Made by a program: the position numbers and the translations under genes. 64,000 nucleotides of DNA from Psoroptes ovis (Eukaryota > Arthropoda > Arachnida > Sarcoptiformes > Psoroptidae): the NCBI GenBank assembly GCA_002943765.1, contig PQWQ01000006.1, forward strand, positions 1,426,001 to 1,490,000, given 5' to 3'. This document shows positions 44,808-56,409 of the stretch, piece by piece; the stretch's first letter is position 1; each line of letters opens with the position of its first letter. The notes below the pieces were generated by a model. It was given only the letters and a program-made list of their open reading frames with translations. It was not told where the DNA came from and searched no databases.

Positions 44808-46567
44808 TATTGATAGGCAATCATTGATTAATGATAGATCTACATTTGAAAACACATTCAATAAACAACTGACAAAAGAACAATGAGAAAATAATTTCAT
44901 AACATTTCATAAAAATCATTACCTGTTGATGTATATTGATTAATGAATTTATATTTTGATATTAATCAAAATTTTCAAACTGAATAAATTAAATCTAAAC
45001 TACATTTGATACTTAGGATATCAAATTCAACATACACCGTACGGAACACAACAAATCAATAAAAATAAAGTTAAATTTCACAAATTTCAAATTGATTATT
45101 TCAAAATATGAATTTACATATGAAATGAATGTTTTGGTTCTTTTTTAGTCAAAAAAAAAAAAAAAAAAAAAAATTAAAATATTATAAGACATTTAACAAT
45201 CAAAACAATATTAAACGCATATATTCGCCATTCAATTGAAATCGGTAGCAAATTCTTGTCTTGTTTTTTTTTTATTTTTTGTATAAAACAAAAGGAAACT
45301 GGAATATTTTATATTTATATTAAAAATATTTTTTCTATTTTTCGATTTTACACCATCTTAAACGGAAAAATTGTAGCTCGAATTTTTGAAATTATACATG
45401 GCTACGCCCCTAAACAATGAAAAATTTCAAAAGAAAATAACTACGTATGGGCGTGGTCTCTAAATTATATTTTTGAAAAAAGCATGTTTTTTTCCTCACT
45501 TCGTCAATGCTTCGTCATGTCATTTATGAATAGATTACACTTTGATTTACTTTACTGTTGTTGGTTGGTTGGAATACTCGTTGGGTATTATGTGTTAACA
45601 CATACACATGCATTTTTTTTTTTTGCTAAAATCAATAGTGGCGGTGGTTGTGGAAGACAGCAAAAAAAATCAAATTGTTAGCCCAACAAAAGAAGAAGAA
45701 GTAGTTTAAAGATCTAAGCGAGGAAATCGACAAAATCGAAATGTCGGTTGCGAATATTTGTTTGTTTGTTGCTGTTGTAGTTTATCAGCACAATCCAAAT
45801 GAACGGCGGTAGTAGTTGCTGATGTTGTGGGGTACAGTGGTGGTATTTTTCGTGCATTTTTTGCAAGTGAAAATCATTGTCCAAGAGGCGTTGATCACAC
45901 ATTTTTATTTAATTTTTCGGTCTGAATTCCCAAAAAATAAAGAATCAAGCTTCAAACAAGATCAAGAAAATGCAGGATGCCGAATAATGATGATTTTAAT
46001 ATAAAATTGTTAGAAAGATAATGAGTTCGTTCATTTTCTTTGAAAATCCATTTAATGATCAATAGTAACTATATTAAATAAAAATTAAGATAATAGAATG
46101 ATACATATTTAATCAGAGAATGTAAAATCATAAGAAATAAAAAATATATTCACATTTAAATGTATGAAAGTTGTGTTGAAGAATTCTTGGGGAAACGCAG
46201 TATTTTTGGGCTTTATCATGATACATATATTGGAAAATATAACTTATGATGATTGGAAGTGTTCACGTAGAATCGAATGTGGGAGGTGGGTGTTGTGATG
46301 TGATTGAATCAAAATTTATCAAATATAAACATGGTTTTTTCTATCAATCAGTTAATTGGACGATTATATTTTATTATCAGTGTATAATTGATGAATTGAT
46401 TCATATCATTTGTTGTTCATGACATGTTGAGACAACTTAATCTTCATATGATTCATCCGAAGTAGAAAATTATTAAAAAATTATAATTAATTGCACAAAA
46501 TTAATTTATAAATATAAAATTTATTAACTCCTAATTATCATATTTTCATTTTAAATTTTTGCGATTC
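44808..46567. other. Intergenic region between GABPB 5' end and VMP1 3' end
   Basis: About 1.76 kb. It includes the homopolymer A run at 45151-45173 and a GGGCGTGG box (KLF/Sp-type CCACGCCC on the other strand) at 45450-45457, with a near-match TACGCCCC about 45 bp earlier. Several short ORFs between 45484 and 46004 overlap on both strands and are not convincing. Confidence 0.5.
45151..45173. repeat. Poly-A tract (23 bases)
   Basis: An uninterrupted run of 23 A. No flanking duplication or retro-element body was seen beside it, so it is recorded simply as a homopolymer. Confidence 0.9.
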
Positions 46568-49566
46568 TTAATCTGTTTTATCAATTTTTTTAGGCGAGAT
46601 TGCAATTTGTGTTTTATTATTCATATTAATATTATTGGACATTGAAATATCCTTATCTTCATTTAATTTTTCCTTTTTTTCCTTCTGTTGTTGTTTATGA
46701 TAATATTGTTTCAAATTACTCTGAGCCATTGAATTTATGATCGATACCATAAAATATGAGACCATTATGATAACAAAACATTCGAACATAAATGATATCC
46801 ATGATTGACCCTAAATCAATACAAATTAATTAATTAATCGATTGAAAAATATTATTAAAGCTTTTGATACCTTTGATTCCAACATCTGATTAGTGCCACG
46901 ATGAAGGCTATTTTTTTGTTGTTGAAGATAATCACGTAATGGTTCGTGTACATAATGACCAATGTATGGAATGTTTCTAGGAAAATAAAAGAATAGATTA
47001 AAAATCAAATGATGAAATATCTTCAATAACAAACCTGCAAATTGAAAGTACTCTTTGAACATAAGCTTCATTGAATACAATAATCACAACAAGTTTCTGG
47101 ATATGCATTTTGATGACTGCTTTTCCGATCAATGTTGCACCGAAAAATGTCCAAAATGATATCAATGAATAGCCACAAATGATTCCGGCTAAATCGAACA
47201 ATGGATTCGGTATCGATGCACATGCTAGAATACCGAAGAAACCCATGCGCTTCATCATAAGAACCATTTTCGTTTTCAATGTTTGTCCCAATGATGATGA
47301 TGCACGACGATGTTCTGCTGCCATTGTAGTTGGTTGATTATTATTCGGATTAGCCGCACTTGGTGCTTGTTGCAATTGATGGCCATCATTATCATCGACG
47401 AGATCTTCAATTTCTTCTAATTCTTCCAATATATCATCATCATCAATGCCTTGATCAATCTCATGACCTTGATTCATAGCCAAACGATGAGCTCTTGATA
47501 TAAAATAAGGGGGCAATTCTCCTAACGCTGTTCCAGCTCCCCACATGAATGCTTCCAACCGGACTTTAGACATTATTGACCAAACATTTATCGATGATCC
47601 AGCAGCAGCAGCCGTAGTGGATGGACAAATTATTCTGAATTTTTATCAATTATTAACGTAAATGAATGATATATGTTGAATAAAATACATACTCATCTGG
47701 ATAAGGTGGCTCAGGAAAATCTAATGAATTACATTCATATGCTGCCAATGTAACTGATGCGATATGTGGACCCTGAAATGTTAAAAATTAAACCAATTAA
47801 ATTAATTATGACATTTCAAGTGAAATTCATTATCATTTACCAAATATAATATGAATGTATGTAAACCAGTGCCCAAACCAACAGATGATAATATGCCTAA
47901 ACCACACCAATATAGACACCATGCTAATCGTTTATAAACAAATTGTACATATGGCTGGTGGCCACCTTCCATTTGGATTGCAACGAAAAATATCAGGATA
48001 AATATTGTTACAGATAAACATAACATTAAATGATTTATGATCCTGATTTAGTATTGAAAAAATTGATTATAATTAATAGACTATTTTCTAGCCTCTGCAG
48101 TGGTATATTGTGGTGTCAATAATGAATGACATGCAAATGTGAAAGGTCAATTTATTTTAGAAAGATACATACAAAAAATTATAACAATTATTGAGCAGAC
48201 CAATTAAATTATTGATAGCATGATATATTGTTTTTAATGGATGTCGCCATAATACTAGTAATCGGATTTCCTCCTATAAATAAGAAAAAAATTGAAAAAT
48301 AAAATCAACATTAAATCATCAATATACAAGATAGAACAAGCATTCATTATTGATTTGAATATGAAAATCAAACTTGTATATTTATTTAAGATCGAATACT
48401 TTTATAGACTTTGGTAAATGTTTATGTTGATGATATTTGGTAGCATGTTCAACTTTTGCCGAATCATTCGCATTATCAACGGTCGTCGCATCAATATTCG
48501 TATCGATGATTAATGGCGAAGCACAATTAAATTGTTGATTTTTTTGCAATCCATTCTTAGCATTGAGCTCATTATTATCCTCAATATTCAATTCATCAAT
48601 TAATAGAGATGAACTTGAATTAATTACATTATTTTCAATATCATTATTAGACATTTTTCTATTTTTATCATATAATCGTAGATAGAATCAAAATCAAATG
48701 ACCGATCGAAATGAATCATGATAGATTATTGAATGATGATCATTAAATTCTCCTAAAATTTCCAATCAATCAATTGTAAAATTGATTTAAATTGCAAATT
48801 ATCATTATTTAAGCTGACATCTCATTATCTTGATTGAATGACGTTGCAAAAAATTTCATTGTATAGATGATAAGATTGTGATATCATTCAATGAATTTTG
48901 ATATGAAAAATAAGGAATTCTGACAAATTAATTATGAATCACAAAATTGATTATTAAATTCGGTATGAATCAAAATTTGAATATAATTAGAATGGATTTA
49001 ATGGAAAATAATTTTTCCGAGCTGAGAAAATGAGCTGATCGAAAACAGTTTCATAAAGTACGTATTGTACCGTTATTGTGGTCGATTGAAGTGAAAATTT
49101 GAAATTCGATCATTCTGCGGACATAATTTTAGGCAGATACAAAGGCTTTATCAGCCGCAATCAACGTCAAAACTGTTTATCAGAAAGTTTTTGAATTTTG
49201 AAACTCAAAATAGAATTTGAATCAAATTAGAGGACAATGGTTTCTCCAATTGTCAAATTAAGAAACTATTTTGCGAAATATTTTCAAAACATATAAATAA
49301 ATTACCTTTTGGTGTTCAGTTAAATGATGATGATGATGAAAAGAAGATGTACGTGGTCGAGTTATTTGATCATTTTGTTGTTGTTTGGATTGGTTTACTG
49401 AATTTATGTTATTAATTCCGGAAACCGTTCCATTCTTCATTTGATTAGAATTAGCATTTTTCATCGATTGTTTTGTACTTTTTTTCTTGATGGTACCATT
49501 CATATGTTGGGATTTTTTTGCCGTTCTATTACGCAGATGATTTGATGATGATGATGATGATGGCAT
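46568..49566 (-). CDS. VMP1: VMP1 (vacuole membrane protein 1)
   Basis: Seven exons, 49306-49566, 48173-48273, 47841-48042, 47693-47772, 47035-47634, 46871-46976 and 46568-46810, with consistent phases, give 530 residues. VMP1 is a polytopic ER lipid scramblase of the VTT/DedA fold needed for autophagosome formation and ER contact release. Near-identical blocks include LGILSSVGLGTGLHTFILYL, PHIASVTLAAYECNS, PEPPYPDE, EAFMWGAGTALGELPPYF, the VTT core MGFFGILACASIPNPLFDLAG and FWTFFGATLIGKAVIKMHIQK, and the C-terminal membrane segment ending SIINSMAQS. Compared with vertebrates, the ELPPYF-to-GFFGIL loop is expanded with an acidic stretch and Gln/Asn-rich residues. The first exon is Ser/Asn/His-rich and carries only the cytosolic leader; a second candidate first exon is listed separately. 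Confidence 0.94.
48400..48654 (-). other. Possible alternative first exon of VMP1
   Basis: Inside VMP1 intron 1, an ATG at 48654 opens 85 codons that could splice in phase 0 from a GTATTC donor at 48399 to the exon at 48173-48273, replacing the first 87 residues. The frame would otherwise stop at 48382. Its acidic Asn/Asp/Ser character is coding-like for this genome. The donor is weak, so this is a hypothesis. Confidence 0.3.
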
Positions 49567-50999
49567 TTTTCCGTTTCCAAATTTAAATCAACTTTGTTTA
49601 AAAATTTGAGTTGGAACACAAACAACGAAAAAATCGATAATAAAAACCTAATTCAAAAAATTCATATCAAAATCATGTGATAGTATTGAAATTATGATAA
49701 TCAATAAATATTTACAGTAATAAATATTATATGATATGCGAGAAAAACTAGAATCAAATACAAAACTATCAAACGTAATGTCTTCAATGGCTTGTGTTTG
49801 CGTCTTCTATGCGTTCGTTTTAAGATGATGATGATGTTTTTTTCCTTTTTATTTTCAAGATCAAGGAACAGACGAAACGCTTTAGCATATAATATTAACA
49901 ATGATGATGATAATATGATTTATACTACGAATAAAAAAAATGATAAAAATTTAAATACAATTATTAATAAAAGAATACAATTGTCTATAATAAATTATGC
50001 AGTACAAAATTTGAATAATTTCATATTTTTTTACTGCATAATTTACTGATAATTCAAATTCACAAATTAGAAAATGCGTGATAACTAATCGTGATACCGA
50101 AAAAAATATCAAAACAATAGAATCACATACCAAATTTTTAATCAAATAATAATGTACATACCCAAAAGATATGATAATTGTTGTAGTTTTTGGATATGAG
50201 TGAATGAGTATTTAAATCAAAAAACGATATTTGTTGATGCTTATGATCATTCATTCAAAGAGACTCATGTGAATGAATTCAGTATAAAACAACGCAACAT
50301 AAGAAAATCATCTGGTTGCCGGGTAATTGATATAACAAATGAATGTTGATGATGATCACCAGGAAAATCAGAAAAAAAATACTAACAAATGAACTTAGAT
50401 TGTATTGTATTACGCTGCTCAAAGGTTTTTGCAAAAGAAAAAAAATTTCTGGTTATTAAATTCTACTAATACATAACAGATAGCGCCAGTTTTTTTGAAA
50501 TTTTGATTAATTTTTCATTTTTATTTTTACAAATTATTTACAAAATTTATATTTAAAAAATGAATTTATCAAAAAAATTCAAACCTTGAAGCATTCTGTT
50601 GTCTAGATTTTGGTATCGATTTTACAACATCATCTTTATTCTTTCTTTCTATTTAGAACCATACCACTGTCCATCATAATTTCATAAGAATATGGTAACA
50701 CTAAATACAAATTATAAAATATTAAAAATTAATTAAGATTGAAATTGAATGACAATTTATAAATTGGAAAAAAATTGTTGATAATGGATGAGAATCAATG
50801 ATTTGGTAACAATTTATGTAATTGTATTCGAGAATTTAAGGAATCTATGATGGAATATTTGGATATTTAATATCGAAGTTTGCAAATGAGTTTGGAAGAT
50901 AAGTATGTAACTGTTTAATGCATTGAAATATTACTAGTATGCCAATGGTAATTGAGATAGTGATTTCAAACATTTTTCATGCCGATTGTTTCTCTGATT
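49567..50999. other. Intergenic region between VMP1 5' end and SF2 3' end
   Basis: About 1.43 kb. Small ORFs at 49701-50145 overlap on both strands and are Lys/Ile/Asn-rich by composition only. No gene or ordered repeat recognised; it should include the VMP1 promoter and SF2 3' UTR. Confidence 0.5.
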
Positions 51000-52110
51000 T
51001 CATTGAGTATTCATGTAATCTTCATCAGAATCAGCAGGTGAACGAGATCGAGACATTGAACGATCTTTGAGGTGATTATTATTACGATTTGGTGTACCAG
51101 AATGACTGCGGCTACGACTACGGCTATATGATGGTGATCGAGAATATGAGCGTAAACGTTTATTATTATTGTGTCCATTTGATGCTTTATATCTCGATAT
51201 TTCAGGTGATTCTGAACGTTTTGAAGGTGTTCGTGACGAAGCTGATGCTGAAGATGATCGAGATCTTGATCTCGAACGTCTCAATGGTGAATAAGCGGGC
51301 GTCTCACGTGAACGAGATCTAGATCTTGAATGTCTTGATGGTGAATATGTTGGTGAATCGCGTGATCTTGATCTTGAACGAGAATATGATCGAGATTTGG
51401 ATCGTGAATAAGATCGAGAACTGGAGCGTGATCGCGAATAAGCCCTTGAATTGCGACGAGCATTATCTTCTTTAATTTTTATATAGGATGTTTCACCTTC
51501 ATGCGAACGAAATTTTGATCCATTTAATTTGTCGATTGCATATTTCATATCATCACGACGTAAAAATTCGACTACACCTGTACCATCTTTGAATACATCG
51601 GCATAACAAACATCACCAGCTTCTCGCATATGGTCTTTTAAATCTTGCCATGAACCAGATGAAGGTAAACCTGTGAAAATAATCGTGAAACAAGAATGAA
51701 AGACGCGACGCTTTTTTGTTTACCTGTGACCAGAATACGATTACTGGAACGTCGTGCAGGTGGTGGTCGTGAACTACTGCAACCAGATTTGAAAACTCCA
51801 CCAGGACCACGTTCACGACCTCTTGGAAATTCTACACGTAACTTGTAACCATCATAATCATAGCCATCGCGTTCATAAACAGCATCTTTAGCATCTCTGA
51901 AAAAGAATTCAAAACATTAAGACAAAAAAATTGGAAAAACACATATTACCTAGGATCAACGAATTCAACGAATGCAAACGGTGGACCACGACGTGTTTTA
52001 AGATCAACAAATGCAATTTTACCAAAACGATAAAATAAATCTTCAATATCTTTTGATCGAATATCTGGCGGTAAATTGCCAACATAAATTCGGCATTTAC
52101 TTCTTGACAT
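51000..52110 (-). CDS. SRSF1: SF2/SRSF1-type SR splicing factor
   Basis: Three exons, 51950-52110, 51724-51896 and 51000-51670, give 334 residues. SRSF1 binds exonic enhancers, recruits U1 snRNP and shapes alternative splicing. RRM1 (CRIYVGNLPPDIRSKDIEDL, GPPFAFVEFVDPRDAKDAVY, DGYDYDGYKLRVEFPR) is nearly identical to animal SRSF1. An Arg/Ser/Pro linker leads to the pseudo-RRM with the family-specific helix SWQDLKDHMREAGDVCYADV and KFRSHEGETSYIKIK. The RS domain is long (about 130 residues), longer than the roughly 50 residues of human SRSF1, with many SRSRSRS runs and SPTYSPSRHS-like repeats. Such RS domains are phosphorylated by SR kinases. Long RS tails also occur in SRSF4/5/6, but the RRM2 helix fixes the SF2 identity. 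Confidence 0.95.
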
Positions 52111-52675
52111 GATGGAATTAGTATTTTTGATCAAATTTAGTTTATTTGAATCTAAATAAATGAATTCTAAACAGAATTTTTCATTGATTATTCATCAAAT
52201 TAATCATACATAAATTAAAATTTTTGAAGCATAGATAAAATTTGATAGTTAATCATAATTTGGAAACAAATTGGTCTGGTTTATTTTGGTTGTGCAAGTT
52301 TATGGCAATGCATTGTGTACCAACATAAAAAACAAATGATATAGAAATTGTGTTTAGGTCTCAAAAAGGTAGAAGCATGAAGTGTTGGTGAAGAATTTTG
52401 CGCCTTTTTTCCGTACAACCCATGCTGATAACATTGAAGATTGGCATTACAGCAAACTTAATTAATTTGCAGTTAGCGTATCAATGCGTTCTACTTGATT
52501 ACCCCTTTGGATAATTCACCGATAACAAATCACAATAATTTGGACAATTAAAGCGGCAAGATTTGGTCATTTAATTGATCATTCAACTGCACATTGTTGT
52601 GAACGTCATGCGCATGATTCAATTTTCACTGCACTATCTTCTATGAATGGTTATATTTTAAATTTGAATAATGAT
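52111..52675. other. Intergenic region upstream of SF2
   Basis: 565 bp between SF2 and the kinase stop. A perfect 12-base palindrome TCATGCGCATGA lies at 52606-52617; otherwise AT-rich. Confidence 0.5.
52606..52617. promoter_or_regulatory. 12-bp perfect palindrome with TGCGCA core
   Basis: TCATGCGCATGA is self-complementary and close to the NRF1 recognition pattern (TGCGCATGCGC). It lies about 500 bp upstream of the SF2 start. Binding is not shown. Confidence 0.35.
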
Positions 52676-53710
52676 TTATTTTTTACGCTTCATTTGATTA
52701 GCTTTATTTTGTGCCTTATTAAATGATTGTTTCAACCATTGATTTTGTATTAATTGTTGCATCGTAATACGAATGCTTGGATCTGGCTCAATCATGTTTG
52801 TCAATAATGTTCGCAAATCTTTCGATGGTTTAGTTTTCATCACATTTTCATCCATAGTCCAATTTTTATCCATCATATCTTTGATTGCTTGTTGCCGATC
52901 ACGAAAATCGAATGGAATTTTTAGCGTCATCATAATGAATAACGTGATACCTAAGGCCCATATATCAACACCGAATGCAATGTATGGTTTGCGAAGTAAA
53001 ATTTCTGGGGCCATAAATATCGGTGTACCACAAACAGTACGATTCATGGCTATTTCTCCTTGTGCATCATGATGTTGTATGCGACTTAAACCGAAATCAG
53101 TTACCAATAAGATGAAGTCGCCTGTAATAGATGTTGGATCTTTACGTAACAATATATTGCCAGGTTTTATGTCACGATGTGCAATGCCAAGTGAATGCAT
53201 ATGATTAATACCGCAAATGATTTGTGCAAAATAAAGTTTTGCTTTATTCTCATCGAATGGTCCACTACGATTGATGTGTTTGCCAAAATCACCTCCATCG
53301 GCCAATTCCATAAATAAATACAGTCGATTGCCATTAGGTGATAGTGTCATAAAATGTTTAATCAATTTAACAATATATAAATGTTTCACTTTTTCCATTA
53401 TGAATAATTCATTTTTCATATCCATTATACGCGAATCTTTCATATTATTGCCCAAATTACACATTTTACATGCATGTTTTGTACCTTTATTAATATCAAT
53501 GGCTATGTAAACGATTCCAAAACCACCTTCACCTAATTTTTCAGCTAATTTATATTTAAAAAATTTTATTAATTCTTCTTCACTTTGAAATTTGCCACCA
53601 GGTCCAATCTGATAGATGCCAGTTATTTGTTTTGGTTCAAGTCGGGATGGTGTTGGACCTTTTTCCAAGGGAAATGGTTTTGATTTGATTTTTGATTTAG
53701 GTTTAGCCAT
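52676..53710 (-). CDS. Serine/threonine protein kinase, subfamily unclear
   Basis: A single-exon 344-residue kinase. The glycine loop GEGGFGIVY is at about residues 60-68, the ATP-anchoring Lys82 in HACKMCNL, the catalytic HRDIKPGN at 178-185, DFG at 205-207, and APE at 234-236 after a TVCGTPIFMAPE activation segment. The fold is complete and should be active. The N-terminal 50 residues are Lys/Pro-rich and lead into a short helix. The HRD-plus-Lys catalytic loop and GTPxFMAPE segment indicate a Ser/Thr kinase of the CAMK or related group; the lack of regulatory domains gives no more. It could be a lineage-specific kinase. The in-frame ATG at 53737 would add nine residues; the ATG at 53710 begins a better N-terminus. 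Confidence 0.88.
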   Translation of the reverse strand: MAKPKSKIKSKPFPLEKGPTPSRLEPKQITGIYQIGPGGKFQSEEELIKFFKYKLAEKLGEGGFGIVYIAIDINKGTKHACKMCNLGNNMKDSRIMDMKNELFIMEKVKHLYIVKLIKHFMTLSPNGNRLYLFMELADGGDFGKHINRSGPFDENKAKLYFAQIICGINHMHSLGIAHRDIKPGNILLRKDPTSITGDFILLVTDFGLSRIQHHDAQGEIAMNRTVCGTPIFMAPEILLRKPYIAFGVDIWALGITLFIMMTLKIPFDFRDRQQAIKDMMDKNWTMDENVMKTKPSKDLRTLLTNMIEPDPSIRITMQQLIQNQWLKQSFNKAQNKANQMKRKK

Positions 53711-54331
53711 TTCTAAGTTATGAAAACAATTAAGCACGCAAAAAATTTTGTAAATAAAATCTAATGAATTTAAATGTGAAAAATTAATTCCAAAAAAAAA
53801 TTTAATTCGATCTTAGAAAATTTGATTTTATTTTGAATTATTAAAAATTATACTTTTTTGATTATTATGTATTTAGGGTGTGCATTCATGTTGTTCAACA
53901 AAAAGTACTCAGTTTCATTATTGATTATTATCTAATACTGGCATCGATGTTCGCCATGAATTATTTGATTAAGAAATAGATCAGCTCATAGTATATTCAT
54001 AGTCTTCAAAATGAACAAAACATTTAAACATGATGTTGCCGTTTATTGTTTGATTTAATAAATTTTTTTAACAATAACATGTGATTACAAATTGTCAAAT
54101 GAAATCAAAAACACATATGAAAAAAAAATAATTAACAATAAATAATTATTATTTGGTACATGCATATTTATATTAAGATAGATTATTACAAACTGAATGA
54201 TTGTATACAATTATGTCGATTCAATTTGTTTACATACTCACTATATATTGATAGCCGCATTCGTATGATATTTGAGACAAAATTTTTCTGGGTATTGTGC
54301 CATCGTTGATGCTCGGTTTTTGGTTTCAAAT
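53711..54331. other. Intergenic region upstream of kinase
   Basis: About 620 bp, AT-rich, with no recognised feature; it should hold the kinase promoter and the 3' UTR of the next gene. Confidence 0.55.
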
Positions 54332-55445
54332 TTAAATTTTTTGAACACGTCTCATCGACCAAATTTGTAGGAATATTGTGACAAATAATAGAAGTGATAA
54401 TGGTAAAATATTGATAGAATTAGCTGCTGATACAAGCATCGATGGTTCAATATATGGTGGTGGTGGACGATCAAAATATGAACATCTACGATCATATGCT
54501 TCATCCAATGGAATGTACGATATATTTGTTTCTGGATCTACTTTAATATTTTTAGGTGGATCACATCGTATATATTTGCCTTGGTCACTATAATAACCAT
54601 AATGACCCATACGGCCAAGATTTCCAACCATTTTGCCCAATTTGTATCCACCATATGCACCAAGTGCTGTGCCAGCCAATGCACCGAAACCAGCTGTTCC
54701 AATCGTTTTACCTATATTGAGACCTTTACTTTTACGATAACCACCATAATTATTGCCGTATGAATGACCGAATCCACCGCTTCCAAATGTTCCAGGTTTA
54801 TTTTGATCTGTATTCATTAAAAAGTAAAGATAATAATTCAAAATATAAAAATATTTACTCACATCCTGGATAAGATGGATTATGCATCGGATAATTGGAT
54901 TGCTGAGGATATCTTGGATAATTTGATTGTTGTGGATAGCCATGACCAGTATTCATTCCTGGATAAGCAGGTGGTGCCCCGGCTGGATAACCACTACCTC
55001 GGCCAGTATTCAATCCTGGATATGCAGGTGGCGGACCAGCAGGATAACCACTATGTGATGATGGTGGTGCTCCGAAATTTGGATTATGAGACGGTTGTTT
55101 GGGATATTGGTGAGATGGTGAACCACCATAACCAGGATTATATGCTGGCTGTTTTGGATACGGATTCGATGCAGGTTTCGATTTTGGTTTTGACTTTGAT
55201 TTACCACCTAATATTGATTTCATTTTTAATTTACGCTTAACAATCGTATGTTTATCATCCTGGCGATAATTCAATTCATCATCGAACCCTTGCTTTTGTT
55301 GTTGTGATCCCGAATCAATATGTTCATATTGTATTTGTTGCCATGTATCAATAATCATTTCATTCAGCAACAATATTATCAACAATTGTGACATGAAATG
55401 GTTCCAATGGAAACATCGCCGTATTTTTATCATGAACTTATTCAT
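54332..55445 (-). CDS. Secreted Gly/Pro/Tyr-rich protein with prion-like layout
   Basis: Two exons, 54863-55445 and 54332-54807, join in phase 1 over a 55 bp intron for 352 residues. In order: a hydrophobic signal (about residues 18-32), a Gln/acidic stretch, a basic cluster (residues 68-90), and a Pro/Tyr/Gly-rich region (95-195) with repeats of GYPAGPPPAYPG type and YPQQSNYP twice. Next is a Gly/Tyr region, then a hydrophobic glycine-zipper segment (residues 227-259; G-I-G-T-A-G-F-G-A-L-A-G-type spacing). A short region follows with just two cysteines (276 and 303), one N-glycosylation site (Asn289) and a proline run, and finally a hydrophobic tail (327-344). This matches the order of parts in prion-family proteins, but I see no sequence homology. 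Family unknown. The ATG at 55496 is an alternative start. Confidence 0.75.
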
Positions 55446-56409
55446 TTTTAAGTTTTGAATAACATGAAATGCAATAAAATAATACAAATTCACCACGTAA
55501 ACTCAGTTTTTCATAATACCAATGTCAGAAAATTCGAAATTAAGGTAATTGATTAAGATTAATTGGTCAAATGATAAAAATTTTTGTTCGTAACGCAATC
55601 GAATTGGAATAAAAATTGATTGATTTATTTTCGATAAAATATTATTTAGCATCAACAAAACAAACACATTTATACATATGATAATAAAAATAAACAAACA
55701 AGAAAACACATTTCTATTGCTCAATTTTTCAGCAATTGAATGACGTAAAATGAATGAATGAATGAATGACAATATTCGATGTTACTATGCGCGTACATCA
55801 ATATTTTATTTGTATATATCACAAGTTTCTTATTCGCGAAATTAAAAAAAACTAACATAGTTTCGTGAGAGAATGAGCATCATAGAAGATATAGTCTCGA
55901 GTATATCCATCGAAATATTAAAATGCATTGTTGAGATTTACCATTTCAAATTACTTGAATAACGAGTATATAATACAAAGCCGTTTTACCCTAAAGGTTT
56001 CATTGAGAATGGATTCATTCAAATAAAGATAAACGTATCAATACGATTTCAGGCATTTAAGACATATACATCTTATAAGATAAAATTTTAATTAAAATCA
56101 CTTCTTTTAATTATTAAAATAATTGAATCAAAAATAATTTTCATAAAAAATGTCCAATCGATCATTCTTTTTGCTTAGTGTGTTGAAGCGAATTTTGATT
56201 GCCAAGGCGATAGCTCTTGAATTAGTGTACAAAAATTAAATAACTAAAAAAATTCAAAAAAAGCACATTATATAACAGAATACATTCACAAAAATATATA
56301 TTTTCAACATATGAAAATATATTAATTAAAAACGAATCGATTAATGAACGTGTCATCATTGTTGCGTCATTTTATAACTATTCGTTTTGCTATTTGATTT
56401 TTTTTCATT
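55446..56409. other. Intergenic region between prion-like gene 5' end and SOS 3' end
   Basis: About 960 bp. The minus-strand ORF at 55503-55772 is Ile/Phe/Leu-rich by base composition and not convincing. A four-base GAAT repeat lies near 55750-55768 (ATGAATGAATGAATGAATGA). Confidence 0.5.

Noticed and set aside
45151..45173. Poly-A run as the tail of a retroposed element
   Set aside because: No SINE-like or ORF-bearing body and no target duplication can be seen beside it.
45484..46004. Overlapping small ORFs on both strands
   Set aside because: No start context, splice partners or recognisable motifs; the peptides are composed of Phe, His and Gln runs as expected from simple sequence.
49701..50145. 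ORFs of 64-85 residues on both strands
   Set aside because: They overlap each other antisense and are Ile/Asn/Lys-rich by base composition; no exon-like borders.
55503..55772. 89-residue minus-strand ORF upstream of the prion-like gene
   Set aside because: The hydrophobic peptide reflects AT-rich codons, with no splice sites joining it to a gene.
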